The notes beneath the pieces are model-generated. The model had not been told where the DNA came from. It ran no database searches and saw only the letters and a list, made by a program, of their open reading frames with translations. Both the position numbers and the translations under genes were made by a program. Of a stretch of DNA of 64,000 nucleotides, positions 7,142 to 15,879 are shown in pieces. The stretch comes from Rhizobium sp. BK418 (GTDB lineage: Bacteria; Pseudomonadota; Alphaproteobacteria; Rhizobiales; Rhizobiaceae), in contig NZ_SLZK01000001.1 of NCBI RefSeq assembly GCF_004341105.1, positions 992,001 to 1,056,000 on the forward strand. The letters are read 5' to 3'. Positions within the stretch are counted from its first letter, which is position 1. Each line of letters begins with the position of its first letter.

Positions 7142-8962
7142 TCATGCAGCCCGACCGTATCGCACATCCTGCCCCGCCTGCCCACGCAGCCGGAATTTCG
7201 ACAGAAGCGCCCGCAACTGCTGGCTCTCCTCCGCCAGCGTCTGGCTGGCAGCGGTCGTCTCTTCCACCATTGCCGCATTCTGCTGGGTCATCTGGTCCAT
7301 ATGGTTGACCGAAGTGTTGATCTCCTGCAGCCCGGTCGCCTGTTCGCGGGCGGCCGTTGCAATGGAATCGACATGAGCATTGACCCGGTTGACCAGCGCC
7401 TCGATCTCGACCAGCGCGTCACCGGTGGAGCGCACCAGTGCCACGCCGCCCTCGACTTCGGCAGCCGAGCTCGAAATCAGCGCCTTGATTTCCTTGGCGG
7501 CATTGGCCGAACGCTGTGCCAGTTCACGCACCTCCTGCGCCACGACCGCAAAGCCGCGGCCCGCTTCGCCGGCACGTGCCGCTTCGACGCCGGCATTCAG
7601 CGCCAGCAGGTTAGTCTGGAAGGCGATCTCATCGATCACGCCGATGATCTGGTTGATGCGGCTGGAGGAGTCTTCGATGCGGCTCATCGCCGAGACGGCG
7701 TTGCGGACGATCTCGCCGGATTTGCCGGCGCTCGTTTTCGTCTCCGCCACCATGCTGCGTGCCTCGTTTGCGCGTTCGGAAGCAGTGCGGACCGTGGCGG
7801 TGATCTCATCGAGCGCGGCGGCCGTTTCTTCCAGTGCGGCGGCCTGCTGTTCGGTGCGCTTGGAGAGATTGCCCGTCGCCTCGCTGATATCTCGGGCGCT
7901 GTCGTTGACGATATGGCTCGATTCCGCGATCGCGCGGATGACGCCGTTGAGTGCATCGACGGCGTCATTGAAGTCGGAGCGGAGTTTCGCATAATCCTGG
8001 CCGAGATCGTCGATCACAACGGTCAGATCGCCGGCAGCCAACCGCTCGAGGCCGGCCCCAAGCGCCCGCATCGCTGCGCTCTGGCGTTCGGAAGACGAAC
8101 GCAGGCTCGCCTCGTTGCCGCGCCGCTCGCTCTCGATCTCCCGCTGGCGTTCATCTTCGCGGACGCGCAGCTCGGCGCGCTCGGCGACGGAATCACGCAG
8201 CACGATCAGTGATTTCGCCATCTGGCCGATCTCGTCGCGCCGGTCGGCATCTGTGATTTCGATGGAAGCATTCTCGTCGGCTATCGCATTCATCGCCGCC
8301 TTCAGGCGGGCGACGGGCGCGGTGACGCTATGCACGATCGCATAGGCGATGGAAAGCGTAGCGGCGGCGCCGAGCAGACAGAGAACCACGGCCCAGATCG
8401 CATTCTGGCGATAAAGCGCGGCAAGGTCGTCCGCATAAACGCCGGTGCCGACGATCCAGCCCCAGGGCTGGAAGCCCGCCACATGCGAATATTTCAACAC
8501 AGGCTGATCGGCGCCCGGCTTCGGCCAGTAATAGTCAACGAAGCCCTGCCCGCTCGCCTTCACCGTGTTGACGAATTCCACGAAGAGGAACTTGCCGTTC
8601 GGATCCTTGTTTTGCGAAAGATCCGTGCCGTTCAGCTCCGGCTTGACCGGGTGCATCACCATGTTGGGATGCATGTCGTTGATCCAGAAATAGCCGGTGC
8701 CGTTGCCATAACGCATGGAAGCGATCACTTCCTTGGCCGCCGTCTGTGCCTGTTCGCGGGTCATCGTGCCCGCCTGCTCCAGCTTGTAATATTTGTCGAA
8801 GATGGCAAGCGCCGTCGCATCCATCTGCGCCAGACCGGCTTTGCGCTCGGCTTCCAGCTCGGAATAGGAATAGTTGAGAAAGAAGGTCATCGTCGCGGCA
8901 AGCACCGCAAGTGCAAAGGCGACGAGGCCGTAGAGGCGAGTTGAAATCCTGATGTTGCGCAT
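7142..8962 (-). CDS. methyl-accepting chemotaxis protein with periplasmic Cache domain
   Basis: A 606-residue transducer. The start at 8962 ([14 protein letters not shown]) puts the first transmembrane helix at residues 8-30. The periplasmic part (about 35-185) is a single Cache domain with the hallmark [18 protein letters not shown] and [13 protein letters not shown]; such domains bind small organic acids. A second helix near 190-212 is followed by HAMP ([22 protein letters not shown]), coiled coils and the signalling tip [19 protein letters not shown]. Conserved Glu/Gln methylation regions flank the tip. No CheR/CheB tether pentapeptide is seen at the C-terminus. The gene is monocistronic, with a strong terminator downstream. 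Confidence 0.95.
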   Translation of the reverse strand: MRNIRISTRLYGLVAFALAVLAATMTFFLNYSYSELEAERKAGLAQMDATALAIFDKYYKLEQAGTMTREQAQTAAKEVIASMRYGNGTGYFWINDMHPNMVMHPVKPELNGTDLSQNKDPNGKFLFVEFVNTVKASGQGFVDYYWPKPGADQPVLKYSHVAGFQPWGWIVGTGVYADDLAALYRQNAIWAVVLCLLGAAATLSIAYAIVHSVTAPVARLKAAMNAIADENASIEITDADRRDEIGQMAKSLIVLRDSVAERAELRVREDERQREIESERRGNEASLRSSSERQSAAMRALGAGLERLAAGDLTVVIDDLGQDYAKLRSDFNDAVDALNGVIRAIAESSHIVNDSARDISEATGNLSKRTEQQAAALEETAAALDEITATVRTASERANEARSMVAETKTSAGKSGEIVRNAVSAMSRIEDSSSRINQIIGVIDEIAFQTNLLALNAGVEAARAGEAGRGFAVVAQEVRELAQRSANAAKEIKALISSSAAEVEGGVALVRSTGDALVEIEALVNRVNAHVDSIATAAREQATGLQEINTSVNHMDQMTQQNAAMVEETTAASQTLAEESQQLRALLSKFRLRGQAGQDVRYGRAA

Positions 8963-9260
8963 GGGGTTCCGGCGGCTCTCATATGTGACAATCATCAAAT
9001 ACTCATATGAGCCGCTTACCGGACGGTAAAACTTGATTAGAATATCATTAAATAACGTTACGTGAGGCAATTGAACGAGGATCGTCAGAAAGATCAAATA
9101 ACTGAATCTGAACGGAATTTCACTTGATGAAAATTTTAGGCAATAGGCGCCCTTCTGGCCGCAATGCCACTGCGAATCCGATTTTTACGGGCCTTCGCAC
9201 CGCTTGGCCTTTGCATTACGGTGATTCCAGATGAATCACCGGCGAGATAAGGAGCCCTTG
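8963..9260. other. intergenic region between divergent genes
   Basis: This 298-bp AT-richer gap separates the chemoreceptor from the thioesterase gene and must hold both promoters. No repeat, hairpin or small gene was recognised. Confidence 0.5.
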
Positions 9261-9647
9261 ATGACCGATGCCGCCAAGCCGACAGGCGAACTCACCTTGC
9301 GTACGCTTGCCATGCCGGGAGACGCCAATCCGGCCGGCGATATTTTCGGCGGCTGGGTCATGGCGCAGATGGACTTGGCATCGGGCATCCGCGCCGCCGA
9401 GCGCGCAAGGGGCCGCGTGGTGACGGCGGCAGTCAAGGAAATGGCTTTCGAACTGCCGGTCAAGATCGGCGATACGCTTTCCATCTATACCCATGTGGAG
9501 CGCGTCGGCCGCACCTCGATCACGCTCAGGGTCGAAGCCTGGGCGCATCGCTCTCGCTATAACCAGCAGGAAAAGGTCACCGCCGGCACCTTCATCATGG
9601 TGGCGCTGGACGAGGAAGGCAAACCCAAGGTCGTCCCGAAGGAGTGA
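9261..9647 (+). CDS. acyl-CoA thioesterase, YciA-like hotdog
   Basis: A 128-residue single hotdog domain. The start at 9261 (MTDAAKPTGEL) follows AAGGAG at good distance. LRTLAMPGDANPAGDIFGGWVMAQMDLASG contains the conserved Asn/Asp and G-G-W-V of acyl-CoA thioesterases that hydrolyse short to long acyl-CoA in the cytosol; RGRVVTAAVKEMAFELPVKIGD is the second strand-helix unit. Members usually work as hexamers. It lies 4 bp upstream of a membrane protein gene with which it is probably co-transcribed; the functional link is unknown. Confidence 0.9.
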   Translation: MTDAAKPTGELTLRTLAMPGDANPAGDIFGGWVMAQMDLASGIRAAERARGRVVTAAVKEMAFELPVKIGDTLSIYTHVERVGRTSITLRVEAWAHRSRYNQQEKVTAGTFIMVALDEEGKPKVVPKE

Positions 9648-9651
9648 CGTC

Positions 9652-10233
9652 ATGCAGGCGGCGACACCGGAGGTCTATGTCTATATCCGCACCGTCATGT
9701 CGATGGTGATCGGCCTCTCGCTCGCCCGGCTGCTCACAGGCCTCGGCGGCATCGTACAGTCTCCCGGCAAGTTCAGGGTCTATTGGGTGCATCTCGGCTG
9801 GGTCGCCTCGATGTTCCTCTTCATCATCCATTTCTGGTGGTGGGAATATCGCCTGCAGTCGCTCGCCGTCATCTCCTTCGGCGTGTATCTTTTTCTGATC
9901 AGCTTCTGCTGTCTGTTCTTTTTCCTCTGCGTCCTGCTCTTCCCGACAACACTGGAGGAATACGGCGGCTACGAGGAATATTACATCTCGCGGCGCGGCT
10001 GGTTCTTCGGCATGCTGGCCGTGACCTATGTCGTGGATTTTCTCGATACGCTGTTGAAGGGCAAGGCGTATCTGGCCGCACTCGGGTGGGAATATCCGCT
10101 GCGCAATGCGGTGTATATAGTGCTGTGCATTGTTGCAGCCCGGACGGCGAACCGGCGGTTTCATGCGGTGTTCGTGAGCGCGGGACTGCTCTATCAAATC
10201 ACCTGGATTTTCCGGCTTTATGATTTGATTTGA
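9652..10233 (+). CDS. hypothetical integral membrane protein, 193 aa
   Basis: The start at 9652 (MQAATPEVYVYIRTVMSM) is set by AAGGAG seven bases upstream, inside the last codons of the thioesterase gene. About five hydrophobic segments are visible, rich in Trp and Phe (HLGWVASMFLFIIHFWWWEY, VYLFLISFCCLFFFLCVLLF). No motif for transport or catalysis is recognised. The 4-bp gap implies co-transcription with the thioesterase. A family A repeat follows 27 bp downstream. Confidence 0.75.
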   Translation: MQAATPEVYVYIRTVMSMVIGLSLARLLTGLGGIVQSPGKFRVYWVHLGWVASMFLFIIHFWWWEYRLQSLAVISFGVYLFLISFCCLFFFLCVLLFPTTLEEYGGYEEYYISRRGWFFGMLAVTYVVDFLDTLLKGKAYLAALGWEYPLRNAVYIVLCIVAARTANRRFHAVFVSAGLLYQITWIFRLYDLI

Positions 10234-10259
10234 AGGCACTTGAACGGTTTTTCCGTCGC

Positions 10260-10403
10260 AAGGCCCTCCCCAACCCCTCCCCACAAGGGGAGGGACTAAC
10301 CTCGGGGCAGCGCCTCTCTCCCATGGAAACGTTGAAACTTGGAAAGCGGGCGCGGCAGATTAAGCCCCTCCCCCTTGTGGGGAGGGGTTTGGGGCGGGGT
10401 CTT
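10260..10403. repeat. Family A intergenic palindromic repeat (RIME-like), complete copy
   Basis: Left arm CCCCTCCCCACAAGGGGAGG (10275-10294) and right arm CCCCTCCCCCTTGTGGGGAG (10365-10384) are inverted. The interior GTTGAAACTTGGAAAGCGGG..GCAGATTAAG is shared with the copy at 44830-44977, so the unit is an element of about 145 bp and not just a hairpin. Confidence 0.9.
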
Positions 10404-10506
10404 CATTGGAACATTGAAAGAACAGACGCACCCATCGACCAGCCTCGCGCAAGTACAGGCAAGCATTGTCCGTCCCATCAGGATGATCCCGATCAGGAGA
10501 CTATCA

Positions 10507-10998
10507 ATGCGCGTCGATGGAAGCACCGCGAATTACTCTATCTTTTCGACCCAGAAGAAGAGCACGACAACCGGCTCGGCCTTTTCCGACAGCCTCGACG
10601 ATTTCGACCAGCCTATCGATGCCGATAGCTCGGCCTACGAAGAAGGCGGCTCCTACGATTTTACCCATATGACACCGGCCGAAATGCGCGATCTGACCGG
10701 CGATCTCTATGATTCCGGCGATCTCGATCTCGCTCAGGTGCTGCAGCTGCAACTGTCCGGCGTGCCGCTCGGCAAGGTCGGGCCGAACGGCAGCCTGATC
10801 CCTTTCTCGGACGCTGAAAAATCCGCCTATGACAATAGCTCGCAGGATTTCCTCGGCATTGCCAGCAACGCGATGGACGACATCGAGTCACAGGGCCGCG
10901 CTGGCGATCCGACATCGGGTTATCAGAGCTGGCAGGGCATTCTCTCTGTGCTGAACAGCCTGCAGGTGAATGGCGCGGTTGAGGATGAGGCTGTTTGA
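10507..10998 (+). CDS. hypothetical protein, 163 aa
   Basis: The start at 10507 (MRVDGSTANYSIFS) has CAGGAG upstream. The N-terminal 50 residues are rich in Ser, Thr, Asp and Gly. A helical part contains TPAEMRDLTGDLYDSGDLDL, then residues 95-163 are acidic and polar (SDAEKSAYDNSSQDFLGIAS). No signal peptide, membrane helix or known domain is seen. Nothing around it gives a function: family A and family D repeats lie on either side. Confidence 0.65.
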   Translation: MRVDGSTANYSIFSTQKKSTTTGSAFSDSLDDFDQPIDADSSAYEEGGSYDFTHMTPAEMRDLTGDLYDSGDLDLAQVLQLQLSGVPLGKVGPNGSLIPFSDAEKSAYDNSSQDFLGIASNAMDDIESQGRAGDPTSGYQSWQGILSVLNSLQVNGAVEDEAV

Positions 10999-11056
10999 TC
11001 GGTGTTGGAAAACATTCTGTTCCTGTCGCGTAGCTTGAGATAAGGCAGCGTCCTCT

Positions 11057-11095
11057 CCTCCGTCATTCCTGTGCCTGTCACAGGAATGACGGAGG
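11057..11095. repeat. Family D palindromic repeat, minimal copy
   Basis: A near-perfect 39-bp palindrome with arms CCTCCGTCATTCCTGTG and its complement CACAGGAATGACGGAGG around a CCTGT centre. It lies between the hypothetical gene ending at 10998 and the convergent DUF1501 gene. Other copies: 40004-40040, 42716-42855 and the arms of 52456-52932. Confidence 0.9.
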
Positions 11096-11138
11096 TTGGG
11101 GATGCCGTGTCACATCCCAAAACCGCTCGCGCATCTCA

Positions 11139-12311
11139 TCAACCCCGCAAAAACTGCGACCCCCTATCGAAACTCAGTCCCGGGAAAATCTTCCCCGTCA
11201 GATCCTCGGCAGACACATCGAATTGCCGGTAAAGCATCGCCGCCGCCAGTTCCCGCACATCCGCCGTCGGCATCAGGTCGCGGTCATCGAGCAGCGCGCC
11301 ATCGCCAAGCCCCGGCCATTTGCCGAGAACGCGCCCGCCATTGACGGCACCACCCGCCAGCACAGCGCAGCCGCCGGTGCCGTGGTCCGTGCCGGCAGAA
11401 CCGTTCTCCCGCACCGTGCGGCCAAACTCCGTCATGGCCAGCACCACCGTCTTCGACCAGAGATCGGCGCCCATCGTGGCCTTCAGCGTCGTGATCGCCT
11501 GCGCCAGATCCTGCACTGGCCGCTTGAATTGGCCACGTTGGCCGACATGCGTATCCCAGCCTGTGATCGAGAAGCTGGCGATGCGATAGTCGCCCTTCAG
11601 CATGCTGCCGGCAAGGGCGGCGACATCGGTGATCTTCTCGCCGCGCTGGCCGGAAGGTTCGGCCATCATCGACGCGCTGTTGGCGCGGGTCGCGTCTTCC
11701 ATCGCCTTCGCAAAGGGTGGATCGCCGGCATAGAGCCGCATGAGAAACTGCATCTCGTCCTTGGCCGGTCCCAGATTGGAATCGGAGGCCCAGACATCGA
11801 CATTGTTCGGCCCGGTCAGGATCAGCTCGGTGGATGTATTGACGTCGATCGCCTTCCTCGCATCCGGACGCGGAATAACGGCGAGCGCCCGGTTCAGCCA
11901 GCCCGTCTTTTCCTCGGCCACATGCTCGCCGCCGGATTCGAGCATGTCCTGTCCATCGAAATGGCTGCGCTGGTCGCGATAGGGCGTGGAGACGGCATGA
12001 ACGAAAGCAAGCTCCCTCGCCTTCCAGAGCGGCATCAGATCGGCCGCGGCCGGATTGAGCCCGAAATACCCGTCGAGATCGATGAGCCCCTTGTCCGGCG
12101 TCAGCGACAGCGTCGGCCGCAAGGCGGCAAAACGGGCATCTCCGTAAGGCTGCACCAGATCGAGCCCGTCCATCGCCCCGCGCAGTACGATCGTCACGAA
12201 GCGGTTGTCCCCGGGCATGGCCGCGAAGGTAACCGGCGTAAAAATGGGGGCTGCGGCAAGGCAGCAGGCCGATGTCAGAAAACCGCGGCGGGAAAGCGTA
12301 AACTCTGTCAT
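11139..12311 (-). CDS. DUF1501 family protein, Tat-exported
   Basis: A 390-residue protein with a twin-arginine signal: SRRGFLTSACCLAAAPIF at residues 7-24. The body has the DUF1501 pattern: FVTIVLRGAMDGLDLVQPYGD near the start, SHFDGQDMLESG, ITGWDTHVGQRGQ and TEFGRTVRENGSAGTDHGTG. The family belongs to the alkaline-phosphatase/sulfatase-like superfamily; the Asp, His and Thr/Ser clusters fit metal binding, but activity is unproven. It is encoded directly after a DUF1800 gene, 68 bp apart. This pairing recurs widely in bacteria and suggests a shared cell-envelope function. Confidence 0.9.
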   Translation of the reverse strand: MTEFTLSRRGFLTSACCLAAAPIFTPVTFAAMPGDNRFVTIVLRGAMDGLDLVQPYGDARFAALRPTLSLTPDKGLIDLDGYFGLNPAAADLMPLWKARELAFVHAVSTPYRDQRSHFDGQDMLESGGEHVAEEKTGWLNRALAVIPRPDARKAIDVNTSTELILTGPNNVDVWASDSNLGPAKDEMQFLMRLYAGDPPFAKAMEDATRANSASMMAEPSGQRGEKITDVAALAGSMLKGDYRIASFSITGWDTHVGQRGQFKRPVQDLAQAITTLKATMGADLWSKTVVLAMTEFGRTVRENGSAGTDHGTGGCAVLAGGAVNGGRVLGKWPGLGDGALLDDRDLMPTADVRELAAAMLYRQFDVSAEDLTGKIFPGLSFDRGSQFLRG

Positions 12312-12324
12312 GGCGGGCTCCTAG

Positions 12325-12372
12325 GCAATTCCAGCAGATGCTTGAGCGTTTTGCGTGCGAAATTGCGTGAAA
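12325..12372. repeat. Family C short palindromic repeat
   Basis: The sequence CAATTCCAGCAGATGC..GCGTTTTGCGT..GAAATTGCG lies between the DUF1800 and DUF1501 genes. The same unit occurs at 35988-36036 (CAATTCCAGCAAAACTG..GCGGTTTTGCGTCAGAAATTGCG). The outer AATTCCxG / CxGAAATT bases are inverted. It could form a hairpin in the bicistronic mRNA. Confidence 0.75.
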
Positions 12373-12379
12373 ACAGATT

Positions 12380-13933
12380 CTATCGACGATTGAATTCGGG
12401 AGACGCCAAAACCAGCGTCAGCCCGCTGATCTTGTTCGGCGCCTGTGAGACGACGCGGATCGTCTCGTCGCGGGCGGCATCCGCCAGCGTCGCCTTCAGG
12501 AATTCGCGCGGATCAACATCCCTACCGAACTGGGCGCTGGCGCGCCTGGCCCAGGCAAGCCGCTCCGAGAGTTGGCTGGCGGTAATCCAGGCCGAAAAAC
12601 TCTCCTCGAAACCGGCCGGGCTCGGCGGCAGCCATGTCGGCTGGCCCATGCGGCGAAGAGCGCCCTGCCCGAGCGCGCGCGCCATCTGGAACGCCTTGCG
12701 CCGCTTGATGCGCGCCTCGTCGTCCGGGCTCGGCGGCGCCTTCATCGCCTGCATATCGGCGTCGGGGGCCGCATTCTTGTTTGGTGCCATGTCTTTGTCA
12801 GGTGACATGGCTTGCGCCGTCGCATCGTCGCCGGTGGCGCCATTCTCCTGATAAGCCTGCATGAAGGCGGCGACATCGCCCGTACCCGAACCGCTGTTCA
12901 GCGCCCGCAAGCCGGTGACGATATAATCGAAAGGCTGGCGCGCCTTGGCGCCTTCGTCGGCCCAGGCGGCTGGGTGATCGAGCATGGCGCGGTAGACGGC
13001 GGAGAGTTCGCCATCGGTCTTCTTCCACGTCTCGCTCATGACCTGGATCATCTCCTGCGGCGGCTGGTCCGAGATGAAATGCACCGCAAGCTTGCGGCTG
13101 ATATGCTCAGCCGTCTTCGGATGGGCGGCAAGATCGTCGAGCATGGCAAGGTAGTCCTTGCGCGTGCGCTTCGCCCCGCCATAGCTGACGCCGAGCACTT
13201 GATATTCGCCTGGTTCGGAGATCTGCGGGCGAAAGGCCGTCTCCATTTCCTTCGGGTCGATCGTCAAGCCCGTCAGCACCATCGCCGCAGCGCGCACGTC
13301 GGCCTGCGTGTAACCGCTGCCCGCACCCAGCGTGTGCAGTTCCAGAAGCTCGCGGCCGAGATTTTCGTTGAGCCCCTTGTTGCGCCGCATGCCACCCTTC
13401 GAATCCGGGCCTAGCGACTGCGCCTGATCGAGATAGATCAGCATGGAAGGATGTTCGGTGGCGCTGCGCAACAGCGTCGCAAACTTGCCGCCCATATAGG
13501 GCCGTATCGCCTCGGCCTCGTAAAGCGGCACGATCAGCCGCATCGGCAGGCTCTTTGCCGCACTGGTGGAGAAATGGTTCGTCCAGAAGGTGGCAAGCCG
13601 CTCGTTGAAACCATTGGGCGAAAGCACTGCCTGCAGCAGCCGCGCATTGGCATCCATCTGAAAGAGCACCTGGGCGCGCCGCTGCAACAGGCGCCGCTGC
13701 TGTCGGCGGGCAAGATCGTCGCCGTCGGCCTGTCTGATCTGCCTGAGCCTGTCCTGCAGATCGAGGATCTGCGTATGCCGCGCCTCGATCCCGCCGACCG
13801 GAAAGGCCGGCACGATGTCAGCACCGCGCGTCACCTGCCCGATCAGATCATCCTTGGTCTGCAGCGGCGCCTCGCCCGGCCGCAACCCATAACCGAACCG
13901 GATCGCCGCCATCGTCGGAAAAGACAGGCTCAT
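12380..13933 (-). CDS. DUF1800 family protein
   Basis: A 517-residue protein of the DUF1800 family. Typical segments: MAAIRFGYGLRPGE near the N-terminus, FNERLATFWTNHFSTS, NENLGRELLELHTLGAGSGY with the following TQADVRAAAMVLTGLT, and FGRDVDPREFLKATLADA near the end. The central NENLGRELLELH stretch is the most conserved part of the family. Residues 390-430 carry a low-complexity insert rich in Met, Asp, Ala and Pro. No clear signal peptide is seen at this start. It is probably co-transcribed with the Tat-exported DUF1501 partner; enzymatic activity is not known. Confidence 0.9.
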   Translation of the reverse strand: MSLSFPTMAAIRFGYGLRPGEAPLQTKDDLIGQVTRGADIVPAFPVGGIEARHTQILDLQDRLRQIRQADGDDLARRQQRRLLQRRAQVLFQMDANARLLQAVLSPNGFNERLATFWTNHFSTSAAKSLPMRLIVPLYEAEAIRPYMGGKFATLLRSATEHPSMLIYLDQAQSLGPDSKGGMRRNKGLNENLGRELLELHTLGAGSGYTQADVRAAAMVLTGLTIDPKEMETAFRPQISEPGEYQVLGVSYGGAKRTRKDYLAMLDDLAAHPKTAEHISRKLAVHFISDQPPQEMIQVMSETWKKTDGELSAVYRAMLDHPAAWADEGAKARQPFDYIVTGLRALNSGSGTGDVAAFMQAYQENGATGDDATAQAMSPDKDMAPNKNAAPDADMQAMKAPPSPDDEARIKRRKAFQMARALGQGALRRMGQPTWLPPSPAGFEESFSAWITASQLSERLAWARRASAQFGRDVDPREFLKATLADAARDETIRVVSQAPNKISGLTLVLASPEFNRR

Positions 13934-14053
13934 GACCGCTCACCTCTTCATCGTTAGATGGTGATAAGGTCTCAGTGAATTACGACGGCAATCTGTAGGA
14001 ATTGCGGCAATTTGCCGACATGGACGATTTGTAATCTGTTGAAATCGTTGAGA

Positions 14054-14407
14054 TCATGCGCGGAAAATGAACGAAGCACCAACCGCGATCAGAGCGAACC
14101 CTATCGCATGGTTCCAGGTTAGATTCTCGCCGAGCCAGAAGATCGAGAAACCCGAGAACACCAGTAGGGTGATGACCTCCTGCATCGTCTTCAGCTGCGC
14201 CGTCGAATAGACGGACGAGCCGATGCGGTTGGCCGGCACCGCCAGGCAATATTCGAAAAAGGCGATGCCCCAGCTGGCGATGATGGCGAGGAAGATTGCG
14301 CTGCCCTTATGCTTCAGGTGCCCGTACCAGGCAAAGGTCATGAAGATATTGGAAGCAAAGAGCATGATCACCGGCCAGAAGGCTGCCGGGTTGAGGGAAA
14401 AGGGCAT
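14054..14407 (-). CDS. DUF486/DMT-type small membrane protein
   Basis: A 117-residue membrane protein starting at 14407 (MPFSLNPAAFWPVIM). Four hydrophobic helices are present. FMTFAWYGHLKHKG, WGIAFFEYCLAVPANRIGS and QEVITLLVFSGFSIFWLGE match the DUF486 family in the drug/metabolite transporter superfamily. Such four-helix proteins may dimerise like SMR pumps; no substrate is known. It stands alone between the DUF1800 and diguanylate cyclase genes. Confidence 0.85.
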   Translation of the reverse strand: MPFSLNPAAFWPVIMLFASNIFMTFAWYGHLKHKGSAIFLAIIASWGIAFFEYCLAVPANRIGSSVYSTAQLKTMQEVITLLVFSGFSIFWLGENLTWNHAIGFALIAVGASFIFRA

Positions 14408-14497
14408 TGTTGATCCTATGACTGAACCCAAACGAATAGAGGGCGCACGTTTAACAGCGGCTTTCGGCCAATCAAGTCACGATTGGCTAATATTCGC

Positions 14498-15601
14498 TCA
14501 ACAGCCGTATTTCTCGGATGCGTAATAAAGACGCGGCCCGGACATGTCGCTTGGCGGCTCGCCCTCGACCATCACCCTGTTGCGCCCGGCCTCCTTGGCG
14601 GCATAGAGCGCTTTATCGGCCCGTGCGATCTGCTCGTAGAGAGAACGATCGGCAGCATCGGCGCCGGCAACGCCGAAGCTGGCGGTGATCCCGCCGTCGA
14701 AACCGATCGGCCCGCCGTCGAAACCGATCGCCGTGCGGTCAATGGCGGCAAAGGCAAGCCGCACCCGGTTGGCGAAATCGGCACCCGCCACCAACGGCGC
14801 CGAAGGCAGGACGATCACGAATTCCTCGCCGCCGAAACGCGCCGCAAAGCCGCCTTCCGGCAACCGCACCTGCAGCATCTCCGCAAAGGCGCGGATCACC
14901 TCGTCGCCGGGTCCGTGGCCGAACGTGTCGTTCACCCATTTGAAATTGTCGATGTCGCAGATGATGACGGCGCCTTCCACGCCCCTGCTTTCCTCGATCA
15001 TACGGTCGAAGCCGCGCCGGTTCAGCATGCCGGTCAGCGGATCGCGTTCGGCTGCGTCGCGATGGGCGATGATCGTGTCGAGCGTTGCGGCCGCAAGCGC
15101 CGATAGCGCAAAGACGAGCGCCAGAATGGAGGCTCCGGCCTGCATGGCGAAGGCATAGTTCGAGGCGAGAAAGCCGTCCGGCCCGCCATAGGAGGGTGCA
15201 ATGAAAACGAAAGCGACATTGCGGATAACCGTCTCGGCGACCACGAGCGTCGCTGCCACCAGCAATGCCCTGTCGGCCACATGGCGCACGCGCCGCAGGC
15301 TCATGACAATGGCAAAGGTGAGCAGCAACACGCAACCGAGATCATCAAGCAGGAATTCGATCGGCGTGCTCTCGGCCACCAGCGCCGCGTAGAGGATGCC
15401 CGCATACATCACTCCGGTGAAAACCAAGCGCGGCAGCAGATAGGAAGGCCGGCCAAAACGGCAAAGCAAAGCACCGGAATAGAAAACGAACGATATCAGA
15501 AACAGCGCATCTGCAATCAGCGAGGCCGTGCGGTCGGCGATGAAACCATCGATCAGCGGAACGCCGAAGGCGGCCGCAGCAAAGAGATAACCCGGTCCCA
15601 A
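14498..15601 (-). CDS. diguanylate cyclase (GGDEF), N-terminal helix lost by frameshift
   Basis: An inner-membrane diguanylate cyclase making cyclic di-GMP. The open frame to 15601 encodes about five transmembrane helices (a MASE-like sensor, residues 1-195) and a GGDEF domain: DPLTGMLNRRGFDR, ICDIDNFKWVNDTFGHGPGD and the active-site loop RFGGEEFVIVLP near residue 255. An inhibitory-site R-x-x-D is not evident upstream of it. A 21-bp tandem duplication gives IGFDGGPIGFDGG in the later part of the domain. The first codon would be TTG and has no upstream signals. The true N-terminus (15600-15699) lies in another frame, and one missing G separates them. Confidence 0.85.
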   Translation of the reverse strand: MGPGYLFAAAAFGVPLIDGFIADRTASLIADALFLISFVFYSGALLCRFGRPSYLLPRLVFTGVMYAGILYAALVAESTPIEFLLDDLGCVLLLTFAIVMSLRRVRHVADRALLVAATLVVAETVIRNVAFVFIAPSYGGPDGFLASNYAFAMQAGASILALVFALSALAAATLDTIIAHRDAAERDPLTGMLNRRGFDRMIEESRGVEGAVIICDIDNFKWVNDTFGHGPGDEVIRAFAEMLQVRLPEGGFAARFGGEEFVIVLPSAPLVAGADFANRVRLAFAAIDRTAIGFDGGPIGFDGGITASFGVAGADAADRSLYEQIARADKALYAAKEAGRNRVMVEGEPPSDMSGPRLYYASEKYGC

Positions 15602-15699
15602 GGTTTCGCCTCGCGCGATCCAAACCGGCCGACGATCAGAAACGTGCTGCCGAAAATCAGCATCATGACCGGCAGCAGGAAGGCGAAATTACTATCCAT
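15600..15699 (-). pseudogene. displaced N-terminus of the diguanylate cyclase gene (frameshift)
   Basis: From ATG 15699 the minus strand reads MDSNFAFLLPVMMLIF followed by GSTFLIVGRFGSREAKPW, a typical first membrane helix. At the G-run 15597-15599 the frame must shift to enter GPGYLFAAAAFGV of the diguanylate cyclase. Adding one G to the run joins the two frames exactly. Either the gene is frameshifted or the homopolymer was miscalled. Confidence 0.75.
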
Positions 15700-15842
15700 G
15701 AACCCTCGCGGCGGGATGCAATATATAGTCAGCGCGATATGAAATTAGACCGATTGCGTTAAGAAAGACCTAGGGGAAGATTTCTTTGTACGGGATCGAA
15801 ACGGCATGAACCAAGAGCCCGTCCGACCGCGAAAAATGGAGA

Positions 15843-15865
15843 AGGCCGCGCACCGGGCGCGGCCT
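15843..15865 (-). terminator. hairpin terminator after the MFS gene
   Basis: A perfect 9-bp stem AGGCCGCGC / GCGCGGCCT with a 5-base loop lies 14 bp past the stop at 15880. On the minus strand it is followed by TCTCCATTTTT, so the T tract is imperfect. Confidence 0.7.
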
Positions 15866-15879
15866 CCATCGAGAAGAAG

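Noticed and set aside
10260..10403. Rho-independent terminators in the family A and B repeats
   Set aside because: The hairpins are GC-rich but lack consistent T tracts and occur in multiple orientations; they are better described as repeat elements, although some may terminate transcription incidentally.
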